A stretch of 64,000 nt of DNA from Cinnamomum chago (GCA_038049695.1 CP142453.1:130707001-130771000), one strand, 5' to 3'. Shown: positions 12,626 through 27,395, counted from the stretch's first letter. Notes: a model not told the origin generated them from the letters alone. Translations and numbers: made by a program.

Positions 12626-12951
12626 CGGATCCAAAATAAATAAATAAAGAAAGAAAAGAGCTTTCAAAGAGAGGGAGAGAAGGACGTTCATTTCACCTGT
12701 GAAAGATGAAAAGTCCCAAGGGAATGTGGATCCAAAGGTCAATGGTAATAACGAACATGTGGACGACCTCCAACAAAGGAAAGAACAGAAATGATGCGTC
12801 CTCCACTATATGTAGAGTACTAGCCTAGTAAAATATAAAGATTCATACTACCACAAGGCACAAACAGAACACAAGACTCAATAAAACTAAACCAAATAAC
12901 GGACAGATAGCAGCGCCATGAGAAAGAAGGAAGCGAATGGGCTTGAGCTTT
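12626..12951 (-). other. 3' flank of the ANS gene
   Basis: About 325 bases between the transposon stack and the ANS stop codon. It should contain the 3' untranslated region. AT-rich stretches at 12820-12900 could supply a poly(A) signal, but no single clear AATAAA was chosen. Confidence 0.4.
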
Positions 12952-15314
<2,363 letters not shown>

Positions 15315-15475
15315 TCAATAAAACAAATACACACAAATTGTTTTCTTCTTCTTCTCCTTATTCTTCTCTATTAGATTGATATTGGGTCTTTGCCTAAAGA
15401 CCTGGGTGGTGTAACTGCTACTGACTGGAAAGGCTCTTTTTCTACGTGACTTCGATTGGGAATGAAAAGAGGTTT

Positions 15476-15481
15476 CTTATA
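15476..15481 (-). promoter_or_regulatory. Candidate TATA box of ANS
   Basis: TATAAG within CTCTCTATAAGAAACC on the minus strand, 165 bases before the start codon and just downstream (gene sense) of a short GA run. Good sequence and position for a plant core promoter. An ACGT core (TACGTG at about 15443) lies between it and the ATG. Confidence 0.55.
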
Positions 15482-15702
15482 GAGAGAGAGTTCCCAGCAA
15501 AAAGGCCATATAGTCACATGTTACTGTGGCAATGCACATGCTGTATCTACCAACTAGAGCTACCTCATCTTGGAGTCTAGAGGCTTCACTAATATTGCTT
15601 CTTTTATTCATGTCCAAGAAAATCAAACGGTGCAGAATCATAGACTTAAGGGGATATTTGCGTGTACGTGAAGTTGGGGTTTGGGTGGGACAGTCAATCT
15701 CA

Positions 15703-15709
15703 ACCTAAC
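15703..15709 (+). promoter_or_regulatory. AC-element-like MYB site upstream of ANS
   Basis: ACCTAAC matches the ACCWAMC AC-element recognised by R2R3-MYB regulators of phenylpropanoid genes. It sits about 390 bases upstream of the ANS start. TACGTG occurs nearby at about 15665. Suggestive only: a 7-bp degenerate match is expected by chance. Confidence 0.3.
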
Positions 15710-15822
15710 CTTCTCCGTAACAACCACCCCACAAATTGACAAGATACGATTTGTGAGAGGGAGGAGTTGATGGCCATGCGAGTGGGACAAGTGGGTTTTA
15801 GAAGCGACTCCATTGTGGGGCC

Positions 15823-16029
15823 CACCCATTCAGGGCGGAATAGGAATGTTTGGGGGGGGGGGGGGGGGGGGGGGGTTTCAAAAAATATATGGAGTTTTTC
15901 TAAAAAAATTTGGGGGCATATGTAAAAATTTACTTAAATTATGAAAAGTTAAAAGGGTTTTTTTTTTATATTTTGGGTGGGGCCATGGCCCCTACCAGCC
16001 CCCCTTTTGGTTCCACCCTTGCACCTATT
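15823..16029. mobile_element. hAT MITE with a (G)24 tract, upstream of ANS
   Basis: Element at 15831-16021 (191 bp). It starts CAGGGCGGAATAGG and ends with the inverse of CAAGGGTGGAACC. It is flanked by 8-bp repeats CACCCATT (15823-15830) and CACCTATT (16022-16029), 7 of 8 identical. A run of 24 G lies at 15852-15875. It sits about 520 bases upstream of the ANS start codon, within likely promoter distance. Confidence 0.72.
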
Positions 16030-16608
16030 GATAATAAAGATAGTTAAAAATGAATCCCACGTCTCCTCTGGTGACATATCCTCCAATTTTAGTTCAGGAA
16101 GATTTAATTCCACTATAAGATTGATCACATGACATTTAACTTGATTACCACATCCTCTGATCAATTATATGTATTTGTGACCCATTGGAGACATGTAAGA
16201 CACGGTTTTTTTTCTACGATCCATCACAAAAACTCAGGTTCATTAGATATTGACCAAAGTTCTTGATACACCCATTATTTGTCGACGGCCCAATTCATGG
16301 CTTGATAACACCCAACAACGACAATAAACATGTTTATTTCAATGTCAAGATTTCAAAGTCATCTTCCATTTAACAAGTGAGTTTCACAAACTTTACCACA
16401 TGTTTGATATCTATTCTTATAAACCTTGCATCTGGTGCAATTGAGAGGGAACTCTAGAACCTAAACCATGTTGATGGATATATAAAGACTTCGATTGTCT
16501 TGATTAAAACCATTTTGCAACCATCTTTCTTACTTGGTGGAAGCAATTGGCCAGCAAATGTGCACCGTGTTTCCCTTCTGACATTTTCTCACATCTTCAT
16601 GTACATTA
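16030..16608. other. Intergenic, no gene recognised
   Basis: AT-rich sequence between the hAT element upstream of ANS and the SINE. No coding pattern or repeat ends seen. Confidence 0.5.
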
Positions 16609-16779
16609 GGACAGATGGGTTGAACCCCAAGGGGTAGCTTAGTTGGCCTAGGACCACGGTTTGCTCCCGGAGGTTGTGGGTTCGAAACTCCGCTACCACA
16701 CTAGGGCTACAGGGGATTTACCCGGCTTCTCTCTGGGCCCGGAGGGATTAGTCCAGCCCAAAGGGTTGGGAACCCTCCG

Positions 16780-16815
<36 letters not shown>

Positions 16816-16827
16816 ACAGATGGGTTG
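16609..16827 (+). mobile_element. tRNA-derived SINE with 14-bp target duplication
   Basis: The body is about 16623-16785, with a poly(A) tail to 16813. It carries a Pol III box A, TAGCTTAGTTGG (about 16636), and box B, GGTTCGAAACTCC (about 16679), with tRNA-like spacing. Perfect direct repeats GGACAGATGGGTTG flank it at 16609-16622 and 16814-16827. These features together define a tRNA-related SINE; the intact duplication suggests a fairly recent insertion. Confidence 0.92.
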
Positions 16828-18830
16828 TGCATTGAGTACTCAAGGCCAAAAATAAACGTTGTTTGATATTAGCGCGCCTAACTTCGAAATCCAGGCATGG
16901 CTCCAAGCCCAAACTTGTTGTCTAAGTACAAGTTGCACCACTCTTTAAGATATAAGAAGAAAAGAGGGGTACAAATCACAATTTTAAACTGGACCACATG
17001 GAAATATAATTTGTTCTACTGCTCAACCTAAGAAACCAAAAGGTACGTAGTTGGAAGGTTAGCATCTATAATTGAGCCCATTTACTATATCTTTTTATCT
17101 AGTTACAGTAGGGTGCATTAAAATCTCGAGTCCAGATCCCCTATCAACATTCTAATTTTATAAAAATCTCATGCCAGCTAATGTACCTTCTCAATTGCTT
17201 ACTTGCAATGAAAAAAGAAACGAAGAGATTCCTTACGTACACCAGGCGAATGTTAATAAGATGGAATAGTTTCTCTCTGTTTCAACGAAATAGGGGATCC
17301 GTATGACTATTAAATTCTTTACAATTTGCAAGTAGGACTATACTTTAGATCTATGATTTCAAGCCATTGATATGATGAGCTATTGGGCTTGCATCAAAAT
17401 CTTGATATTTTGCGGTATGTATATTATAGCATGAAAATTCTGGCCACAAACATTCACATATTGAATCATAAAACAAAAACAATACAGATCATTAGATATT
17501 GTGATCGGTAAAGAATTGACCCAAGATCTCAATTTCCTGAGACCCGTATTGTATTTCTTGTAATTGGTGTTAAAACAATGAAATAACATCATGCATAATT
17601 GAGATTATCCAATCACATAAGACTTAACGTATAGCTGAAGTGATTAAGAACAAGAACTCTCAAAACTGATGATTGATTACTATTACTCTGAAATGGAAAG
17701 TTGACACTTCCAAATAAAGTTAAATTAATAGAACTTGCTCATGAACACCTTTACAAAACGTAAGCAGTTGATGCACTGCAATGACAGTTTAAGAAATACC
17801 AAAACACATCAGGCATTAAAAAAAAAAAAAAAAAAAAAACAGATGGAGAGTTGAATATGAAATTTGGAAATGGGTGTTGACCAAAAGTTTTTTCATTTGC
17901 TCTGTTGCTGATTGCTTTAATCATGAATTTGAATGTTTCTTTTTCTTCTTTTACTTTCTAGACAAACCACCTTCAGGTTTGGCTTAATTGTAAAAACCAC
18001 CTCCCTTTTATTTTCCTTGTTAAAACCCTCCTTTAGCTCTCTTTATTTGTTAAGATCGCTCGTAAAGTGGAATTGAGGTGCCAAACTAGCCTTAAAGAGC
18101 AATTAAGATGAGCTTTACTTGACTTTTACTATGCTAGTAAAGTGCCAAACTAGCCATAAAGAGCAATTGAGGTGAGGTTTTGACCCAGCTTTAAAAGGGC
18201 TTTTAATAATTTTATTTCATTTTCAAAGGCACCCTTACTACTATCATAGCTAGAGGGTTGCCTAATTAACAATTTATCTATAATTCTGTTCCTTGTCAGG
18301 AATTAGGAGAATAAAAAGAGAAGGTTTGAGGCCACTTAACAAATATATCAACATAACTATTTTAGAGGATTGCACCTAGGTGATAGGACTAACTATTAAT
18401 TCGTTCCATGTGAGGCTCAGTTCACTATTTCATAAACCATTATTTTTCGATCATTTTCAACCACTTAAAAGGTTTAAAGTGGCCCCTCGATTAGTGAAAT
18501 TTATGGATGTTCAAGTATAAGGGAGCGTTCAAGAATTCCACCATGCCTAAGAATTCCGAAATTTCCTAAATGAGAATTCCATGAACTCTAGTAATGAAAT
18601 AGGCCTTTGGAGAATACAATCATTAGTCAATTTCAACTATAGTGGATCTTGAAGTTGTATAATTCTATGTGGTGATTATTAGCCATCCACAAAAAACGCC
18701 CGAATCCGATTAATTTCCCTATCGGACCAACATCATATGCCCCCTCAAAATTTTTTTACAAAGAAATACATACTCAACAAAGAGGATGATAGTTGGAGCC
18801 CTGCTTCAGTTAGTTCCTCTATTTGTTAAA
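16828..18830. other. Intergenic, no gene recognised
   Basis: Contains a (A)n tract at 17818-17840 and a roughly 60-bp tandem duplication near 18078-18175 (GTGCCAAACTAGCC..AAAGAGCAATT twice). No coding pattern. Confidence 0.55.
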
Positions 18831-19050
18831 CTGTTTGTTTGCACTAAAATAAATAGAAATTAAATACATACAGGTTAAAATGAAAATCTAAGGTGAGTTT
18901 CCAAAAATAAACATCAAATGACATCTTCTTTTAATTATATTTTCCTAAAATAAAATGTTATTTGATATTATTTAAAAGAAGAATCACCTATAATCTTCAT
19001 CTTTTTAATCAATTTTTGTATTCAATTTCTATATAATCTAAAACAAACAG
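18831..19050. mobile_element. Fold-back MITE
   Basis: The ends are inverted repeats of about 30 bp: CTGTTTGTTTGCACTAAAAT at the left, and CTGTTTGTTTTAGATTATAT on the minus strand at the right. Inner segments also pair (for example TCTAAGGTGA with TCACCTATAA), giving a long hairpin. CTGTTTGTTT ends resemble PIF/Harbinger MITEs. The target duplication is not clear. Confidence 0.5.
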
Positions 19051-20415
19051 GCCAAAGTCCATAGCCCTCGCAAACCCAATCTAACTTGAAATGTTTTCCT
19101 AGGCTCATGCGCTCTATAGTATGTAGGATTAGTGTCACATGATGGTAAAATTGGATGGCAAGGGGTCCTTTTGAGACAGTCCTAATCCATCCATTTGACC
19201 GCGGAGCGCTGCGTGCAGAGAAAATGTTTTTGCTTTTGTCACTTTTCTACTCATTACCTGTGGAATTTACTTTTTTTTTTCAGAATCTTCCTAAATAAAA
19301 GCTGAAAGAAGAAATCACCATGTCATTCATGACTCGTATAAGAAAAGAACCTTCCATAAGTTATGATTAATGCAAGATGATTACATTACTTAAATGAGGT
19401 AATTATGGGACCAATGAAATATAATTTTGCTTGTGGGATGAGTTGACTGTTTGACTGTAAGATGTCACATGATATGCTATCATCTGCCTGGTATTCATAA
19501 ACAGACACCTCTTACTTGGCCGGTTTTTTCCATCTCCCATAGAAACTAGTTTACTGCCTAAGCCTAACCAACAATTCCTGCACGTTCCACCCACCCTTCT
19601 CTCCACGTGCCCCCCCTCTCTCTCTCTATCTCATCTATTGTAATCACACAGCGACAAGAAATTTGGTTATCAGTCATCACACAAACACAAGAAAGTAGGG
19701 GTTGATGGTCCCAACAACTGAGCACCAGGGATGGGCCTCACAGACCCTTGATCATGCAAGTCCAGACAAGTAGGCCATTCAAACATTTAAAAGCAAACCA
19801 CTCTTTTCCCACATAAATGTTTGAATGGTAGCTATTGTGAACTTTTGAGGACTTTTCAATACGGAAATTTCTCTCAAGAAAGAGATGATGCATGCTTCAT
19901 GGGAAATCTTGGCTAAGCCAATGGTCCCAGAAGGGCTTGTTCAAAGACTTTGATGCATGCAGGTGAGGGAATGACCATTGAATGGTTCCACTGCAGATTA
20001 AGGATGTGCAATATACTAACCAACCATTGGGCCTCAGATTCTGATAGTAGTATGTACATATCAACTTTTGTAAAATCATTAACTGTGACCTTCTAGAACA
20101 AGGTCCCTCTTAAATCATCATATCGTGGTGTTACACACACTTGCCTACGTAAAACAAGGACCTTCAAGACTATGCTAAATCATTAGCCCAAGTAAAACTC
20201 ATATAAATCAGCTTTTTAATCGATATCGGATATGGATTCAACACGTGCACGTCAGCTCCAAAATAGAGATGGACCCCATTCTATATGGCTTTGTGTTCGA
20301 ACAAGATCAAACTCTCATTTATATCCATGCATTTGGGGACTAATTGGAAAACAAAATCAATTAAAATTGAAATTGATTGAAAGCTCCCTCAAACTACCCT
20401 CCCAGCTAATCCCGA
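19051..20415. other. Intergenic, no gene recognised
   Basis: No coding pattern, long repeat or transposon end was recognised here. Confidence 0.55.
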
Positions 20416-21361
20416 GGTAGGTGTAGGGATCAGGGCCGGTTCTGAATTTTTCAGAGCCCAGGGCAAAAGTAAAAGTTAGGCCTCTTCAACCATCATGTAT
20501 GATAATATCATTGGTGGGCCCCACTGATGTGAAAAATTGGCAATGGGTTGATGATGCCCAAGTATAACTATTTGAAAAAAGAAAAGAAAAAAGAGAACTC
20601 AGACCAGAATTTAAGCATCATATACGGGAAATAAAAAATCATTGGTGGGCCCCACTAACAGATGAGAATAACGGGTGAAGGGCTGAAGGCTTGATGATCT
20701 GTTTGTAAAAAAAAAAAAATTAGAAATTTTGGGTGGCCCAACCTGTGATTGAGAGGACTCAGAGGTCGACCTCTGTTTGTGTGGCCAACCCAGAGGATAT
20801 GGGTGGCCAACTTGTGATTGGGACGACTCAGAGGCCACCTCTGTTTGTTTGTACTCAGAGGTACAACTTAAAAGATATGGGTGGCCAACCTGTGATTGGG
20901 CCAACCTCTGTTTGTAAAAATTTTGGGCCCTTTGAAAAATGGGCCCTGGGCAAGGGCACTTACAGCCCCTGCTCAGGGCCGGGCCTGGTAGGGATGTAAA
21001 TGGGTACCCGATTCTCCGATTATTCGGACGTTCCGACCCGTTATAAATCGGGTCTGGGTCCTTATTTAGGCCCCGATAAGTAAATGGGTCTGGGTCCGAT
21101 TTCACTTTGGTTCAGACCCGTGGACCTGAGACCTGAGACCTGACATATTACCTTAATTTTCGAAAATCTCTCCTAAAAACCATGTTTTTTTAATATCATT
21201 CTTTACCTAAATCTGGACCCGGATCTAGACCCATCCCATATATGGTTCTGGTTCCGGGTCCAAATCCGGTTCCACCTTCTCTCCTTAACGATTCTGGTTC
21301 CGGTTCTGGGTCCACAATGGACCCGAACCAAAACCGACTCGTTTACAACCCTAGGTAGGTG
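20416..21361. mobile_element. hAT MITE (outer), interrupted by a second hAT
   Basis: The outer element begins TAGGGAT at 20424, resumes at 20996 (GTAAATGGGTACCCG) and ends GTTTACAACCCTA at 21353. The ends TAGGGATGTAAATGGGT and TAGGGTTGTAAACGAGT are inverse. The perfect 8-bp duplication GGTAGGTG flanks it (20416-20423, 21354-21361). The interior is rich in GGGTCTGGGTCC/GGACCCGGA-type repeats. Native length is about 366 bp. Confidence 0.85.
20423..20995. mobile_element. hAT MITE (inner), inserted in the outer hAT
   Basis: Element at 20431-20987 (557 bp). It starts CAGGGCCGGTTCTG and ends with the inverse of CAGGCCCGGCCCTG. The perfect 8-bp duplication GTAGGGAT (20423-20430, 20988-20995) includes the first bases of the outer element, proving the order of insertion. 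The interior carries about three ~60-bp diverged tandem repeats (GGTGGCC..AACCTGTGATTG..CCTCTGTTTGT) at 20732-20925. Confidence 0.9.
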
Positions 21362-22134
21362 GTTACATGTTGCCCACTCAACTAGTGGTGCTCAGGGCGA
21401 GGACAGCTCGGCCTGATAAGATCCCTGCCACTTTAGGCTGGGTTGTATATAATTAGAGTTGTAAATGAGTTCCACATTTTTAAAGTCACGTGTGCTTTAT
21501 TATCCGAAAACGAGTGGCCCTATACCATTAATTAATGCATTATAGTGCAAACCCCAGTACAATACATTAATCGTGAGAGACGAAATTTAAAACCAAATTT
21601 AAGAAATTGAGAAATGGTTCCAAGCCAAAACTGACCCGCCGACATTCCTAATTCTAACCTCAGGTTTGATCACTTGGGCAGGCTGACCAAGAAGGCCAGT
21701 AGCCCTACCCAATCCAGAGAAGAAATTCATATAGTTTAATGACTTATTTGCCGAAACAAGTTATTTGAAGTCTAAAGGCCTATTTCTTTACTAAAATTTC
21801 CATAATTCATGTCAGGAGGTTGAAATGTTGTAATTCTAAAATAGAAAGTCTGCCAGATTCAACCCGATTAACTAAATGGGCAGGATTGAGCTTTTTTCCT
21901 TGCATAATATCCAAAACTGGAATTGCTGATAAACTGTCTTGCTCTTGTTCTTCTATACTGACTTTGTTTCTCGTTTTCTTTTATCTTTGTGCATAAACTC
22001 GCGTACTCCTCTCACTTATTAAAATACAAGGAGTGATTTCATAAGATTGATTTTATCAATAAATTTAAAGAAGCTTAATTCAAGCACATGCAATTTGGAC
22101 CTACTATTCAAAAGGTTCATGAGGGGGGCACCTT
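21362..22134. other. Intergenic, no gene recognised
   Basis: No coding pattern or transposon end recognised between the nested hAT pair and the probable solo LTR. Confidence 0.5.
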
Positions 22135-24779
22135 GGTACTATTGGAAGTAGGTGGGCTTCGTGGATAGGTTTTCAAAACTTTTTGACCTACTTGACTCAG
22201 GGATCAACTATCCAGAAGGCTATAACCCAATCCAGGATGCAATCCCTCCTTCTCATCAATCATGTACAGTAATATAACCTATCTAGAAGATAGAAATCAG
22301 CAACTACATGCAACAAAATAATCTACCACAAGAGGAGAAGTAGATTATACCTTTGGAGCCCGGTAGTGCTCTAATCGATGAGAAGACAATTAACTAGAAC
22401 AAGAACTCTTCTTGAAGCAATTAGAGATCTCTAAGACCTTGTTGTCTTCCACGTTATAACCCTTTATCAGATCTTCTTTTCTCAAGAAAATGTGTGGGAT
22501 CTCCAAGAGAAAACCCTACTAGAAACTCTAAGGATCTAGAAGACAACTAAAAGAGAGAAGAGGAGAAGAAGAGTTGTGCAACACTTGCACTAGAGGCTCT
22601 TGGGCGTGGGCTCTTGGGCGTGGGATACTTGTTATGGACGTCCAAGGGGTGTTTCCCCTTATATAGTCCTCATGCAACCTCCTTTTCTTACTTCTCTTAC
22701 TAATTGCAAAAGAAGTCCCACTTCCATACAAATTAGTAATTTCTCATGCTACTATTACCACTATTAGAAGTCTCACTTCAAATAGAAATAGTAAGTTTCT
22801 AATTCCTTCTTTTTAGAGTTCAAGTCAGAATAGAATCTTTCTAATAACTTGGACTAGCGTTGGGACCACTAGGAATTCCTTAGAAAGCTGGCTCCAATTG
22901 GGACACGCGACTCCACATCTCATGTGCAATCCGGGCCCACAGTTAATTGCAAATAACACCACTATATAAATGCAATTGCACTCCAGTCTTAGGAATAAAT
23001 TACAATGAAGACCCTAAACTTCTCAATTACCACAAGTAGGCCCCTCTATCATTATCCAGTGATCAATTGAAATAAATCTGTCTCATCCAATCTTAAATCC
23101 ACATCTTATTATCCTTGACCCCCAATTAATCACAGTGATCATCAGTACCATCCAATTAATTCTTAATCGAGATGGGTGCGCACTTAAGGCCTGTTTAGAT
23201 GTCTACAGAATAAAATATTTACATATTTAAATATTGTAAGAAAAAAATAGTATGGAATACAATAATGCAATATTATAATAGTATAATTTTTTTACTGTTT
23301 GGCAATTTTTTAAGAATACTACAGATTTTAAATTGAGATGTTTGGAAGGTGCTATGATTAAAGTAAATTACATTATAAGAATTTTTTTTATTAAATATTT
23401 TAATTTATATATAATTTACCACGTCAGGATAAAAAAAGTAATGTGGTAAAGTAAAGTTTAACTTTCATGTTTTTACAATAAGTTACTTTTTTTTATCACA
23501 TAAAACCATGGTAAAGTATAGTAAAGTAAAGTAAATGAAAAAACAACTACTTTATAACTCTCTCTCTCTCACTTTGCTTTACCACATACTTCATCTGACC
23601 TTACTTTACCTCATCTTTTACCATGATATGACATCGATCTTTATTTTACTTTACCACACTTGTAAACAAGTCACTTTTTATTTATCATATAAAACTACGA
23701 TAAAATGTTTAAGTAAAGTAAAAAAAAAAGAAAATACTTTACCATTCATTCCCACTTTACTTCACCATGTACTTTATCCCACCTTTACTTTACCCCACCT
23801 TTATCGTCCTGTGAGATTTACTTTTACTTTACTTTTCCATATATGTAAACATACATATTATGATGGATTTGTTGAACCAAGGTCTTTACTTTACTCTACC
23901 ACTTTGTAATCGTTATTTTGAAAGATTTTTATTTTGTAGAAATTTTTCTACAGGGGAGAACTGTAGGAGAGAATATTGAGCTTTTTGAAATAAAAGAATC
24001 TTTTCTTCAATTTTTTCTTGAGTTACCAAACGCACAAGATTTTCTTCTTTAAAAAATGAAAGATTATATTCTAAAAAATATTATTTTCTTGTACTTTCTT
24101 GTGCATCCAAACAGGCCCTTACTAATGATAAATCCATTAATTAACACAAGGGGATAATGTAGATAGATTCCATCTTGATCATTGTATATTCCCACAGTCC
24201 TATTACAACGTACCAAAGACACCGAGGTGTTGACCTACAGTTGGCCTCACTCATTGGTGACTCAAAGCAAATGAATAAATAGAAACTTAAGTTCATCAAT
24301 GTCTCAAGATTGAGAGCCTATTGCTAGGGAATTATGAGAGCAGTCCTTAAATTGAGACATTATTTCATTAGGTGCTTCTCATGGTCATTCAATACATCCA
24401 ATGTACCAGCACTGTGATCCATAATCTTCCATTCTGATGATCGAGACAAATCACACTATCTCATAGTGATTAAAGTGTTGCAACCTTATCAGATGAGATG
24501 CCCAGTCTCATAACTGGTTATGAAGATATTTTAAGTATAAGATTTGTGACACATGTCTCCCGTATGTGGATCTCATCCATATACATATATTACATCTAAT
24601 ATACTAATGGGACCCGGTTCATTTCATGAACCATTATGTCTTATGTATTGATCATGTGCATTATGTAATAAAACATCATTCATCTCATGAAAGGAAAGCA
24701 TGATTTTATTGATAAATAAAGAAATTAAGCAATTTATTACATCAACTGATGGATTGAGACCACACAATTTAACAGGTAC
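22135..24779 (-). mobile_element. Probable solo LTR interrupted by a PIF-type MITE
   Basis: A perfect 5-bp duplication GGTAC flanks 22140-24774. On the minus strand the sequence starts TGTTAAATTGTGTGG, a normal LTR start, but ends CCAATA rather than CA, which I read as one mutated base. Without the MITE the LTR is about 1.7 kb. No retrotransposon genes are inside. The altered terminus lowers confidence. Confidence 0.5.
23184..24121. mobile_element. PIF/Harbinger-like MITE with ACTTTAC repeats
   Basis: Element at 23187-24118 (932 bp). Its ends are AGGCCTGTTTAGAT and the inverse of GGGCCTGTTTGGAT, flanked by TTA on both sides (23184-23186, 24119-24121), as in PIF/Harbinger elements. The middle (about 23430-23910) holds many copies of ACTTTAC(C) and its inverse GTAAAGT, so the centre can fold extensively. 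Confidence 0.72.
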
Positions 24780-27131
24780 ATCCAAAGTCCAAACAGACCA
24801 AACTACGGTATATGATTTAATAGAGGGGGAAAAAGAATTTACCTCTTAAGACTTTTCACACGTTGAATTTTAGGCCAAACTTAAAACATTGCCCTAAGTG
24901 AAGGTCCAACAAAATTGTAGTGCTGGAATCTAAAATTTGGGTCCAAACCCAGCTAGTAACCGTTGTGGGAGGGCTAACTCTAACCCCGGAATGCTTTAAA
25001 CCAGGGTTCTAGAGTTTGCCAAGAGGTTTTGATGACTGAGAATGGAAATGAAACCATGGCCTGAAAATTAGGGCTGTGAAAGGACAGGGCCAGGCCAGGC
25101 CAGGGATATGTTGTCCTTATCCAACCCTCAATATATATAGGGCACATACCACCTAATCCTTACCCTAACATCAACAGTTAGGGTTGGGCCAAGGTAGCGT
25201 TTAAGGTCTCAAAATAAGAAAGTTATTATTTAGTTTTTCTCTAAATTGCTACCAAATAAAGAGTGTTGACCGAGCATTCTCTTATCAAACTCTCCTACAA
25301 AGGGACCACTAAGAGAATATTTGGAAAACATAAGTTGTCGTTAAAAGGTTTTTTTTTTTTAACAAAGTCATACTTGATTTGGTGGCTTGGGTTCTATATT
25401 TATGGTTTTATTAATTTTTGTAAAAGAAGGAAAAGAGTAAAAAAAAATGTTTATTCTATCTCACACCTTTCACAGGAACCTGCTCGTACCAAATCATTCC
25501 AACATAGTTGTTTATTTGAAATTTTTAAATAGTTTCATTCACCTATCTTTTATGAATTGATATTATTTTTAATTTAACATTGATCCAATATAAGCATTGT
25601 CGAAATTCAATCACAAAAATAAATGCACTTAAAAAACCACTATTAGTTATTACTTTAAAATTTTGGGAGTTTATAGTGATGAAATTAAAATGACATTTGC
25701 ATCACTCCGTATCATCAAAGTTTCATGTACATACAAACTACTTTTATGAATTGATTGGCATCCCAAGTCACTCCAATGAGGAAAAACGTGTGTCCTTAAT
25801 AACAGGAGCACACCCCCTTTTGCATTAGCAAAAATGTATAAAAAGAACATAAAAAAGCCTAAATAAGAAACAATAAGAAAGGGATGAGAAGCAACCGTGT
25901 AATACTTATTACTGGTGCATTAGGTATATAAGAAATGAATCAAGTAAATATGTTTGTGTCGGTTTAGTGGGTGCCACTTAGGGGGTATCCATGAGGTTTT
26001 TGACCCAACAGGGCTAGATCCCCAGGTGGTACATGCATGACCTACACTAGCACACATGGATTGGGCGATTTCAAACTTAAGACATGGAAGCAACCCACTC
26101 TTCATGCCACTCCACCAACAAGCAGGTGGGTTGGCATAGAGAAAACTCAAAAAAAAAAAAAAAGTCTATTCCAAATAGATTGAGCTAAAGATTCAAGAAC
26201 AGTGATGATAGATTCAGGGTTTCTTAAAATATGAACTTTAAACAAGGTTGAATGGAAAAATGGCCTTAGCTTTAGTTGACATCATGATGATAATGGCAAC
26301 AATCATTTATCCATGTGTGTAAGTGCGGACTCCCATTTCTACAAAGAGAATGATTTTAGAAGGTTTTAATTTTCTGCTCGATAAAACAGACAGGGAACTC
26401 CATGGTAGGGCTAGCCATGCTTTCTCCCTGGCTTGATATTTGGTTCTAGTTCTCACGGTTCTATCTGCAATTCCTAACCGCTGGACTAGAGGAACAGACT
26501 TCCATTGAGTTAAAAGGGTGTGTTTGTGCGAAAGGGGTGTCTTGGAAACGAGAAGGAAACCTTCCTTGCTAATTGTTTGGGTGAAACCTTCCTTGCTGAT
26601 TGTTTGGGGGCAGTGAACAGTATTCGTAGAATCCTCCATTTTTAATCCTTTTTCCACGTGATGCAAGGGCACGTGATTCTGACGTCTAGAGCGAGATTTG
26701 TGTTGCTGCGGAAGATGAATCCGGAAATGCCGCACAAACACATCCAAAAGCAAGTAGCCCAAAAACTAAGCAAAGAAAATCCGCCGGGAAGAGGGAGTCA
26801 AAAATGAAAAAAAAAGTCCACTTAGACATACTGGGAGACCGAATTGTGGCCCGGTCCCCCCTCACAACCGCGGGATCTGGACATAGCACCTCTGAAAATG
26901 AAATGACAAGAAGTCTCTATGGTGTTTTGTTTTTTTTCAGAAAGTCTTCATGTTATAAGCGGGATATAAGCCCACAATATAAGACAAGGCCTATTGTTCA
27001 CTGGTGTGGCTCGCAAGAAGTCGCCAGATGATCCAAGATATTCGTAGATAAGCTCTAATAAATATTGAAGGGTCTAAACGTTTGTTAGATAGAGTTGCAG
27101 AGATGAAATTATAGAATTCTTTTTGTATTCA
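24780..27131. other. Intergenic, no gene recognised
   Basis: Scattered repeats only. A block near 25448-25505 (ATCTCACACCTTTCACAGG, then GTACCAAATCATTCCA) recurs near 27480-27525. The open frames around 26.3-27.4 kb show no protein family I recognise. Confidence 0.55.
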
Positions 27132-27395
27132 CGACACATTAAATATCTCAGCCATTCATTTTGTAAGACCTCAAGTATAAAATAAAGTGGTCCTCCTTAC
27201 TTGCAACCATTCAATGAGTAATCCAAGTCCTTCTTCTCCCAATGATAGGCATGTCAAATGGGCCGGGCCGTGCCAGTCAACGACCAGTGGCCCGGCACGA
27301 CCCGTGACATGGGCCGAGGCACCTGGGCCCATTTGGCAGGACCCGACTGGCATGTGGGCTGGCCCTTGCGGCTCGCCCACCCCTATCTCTCATGG
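27132..27395. mobile_element. Duplicated flank plus truncated hAT end
   Basis: 27132-27238 matches 27538-27616 joined to 28493-28538, and is followed by the same hAT end (TAGGCATGTCAAATGGGCC at 27239) for about 125 bp before diverging. No right end or second CCCAATGA was found, so this copy is a partial, tandemly duplicated remnant of the element at 28539. Confidence 0.6.

Noticed and set aside
17818..17840. Poly(A) tract as the tail of a retrocopy or second SINE
   Set aside because: No target duplication or Pol III boxes found next to it.
20611..21105. 164-codon minus-strand frame with repeated SQSQVGHPY
   Set aside because: It crosses the nested hAT MITEs; the repeats are the DNA tandem units, not a protein.
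26307..26762. 151-codon minus-strand frame near 26.5 kb as a gene
   Set aside because: Low-complexity, internally repeated (QTISKEGF twice), no recognised domain and no splice partners.
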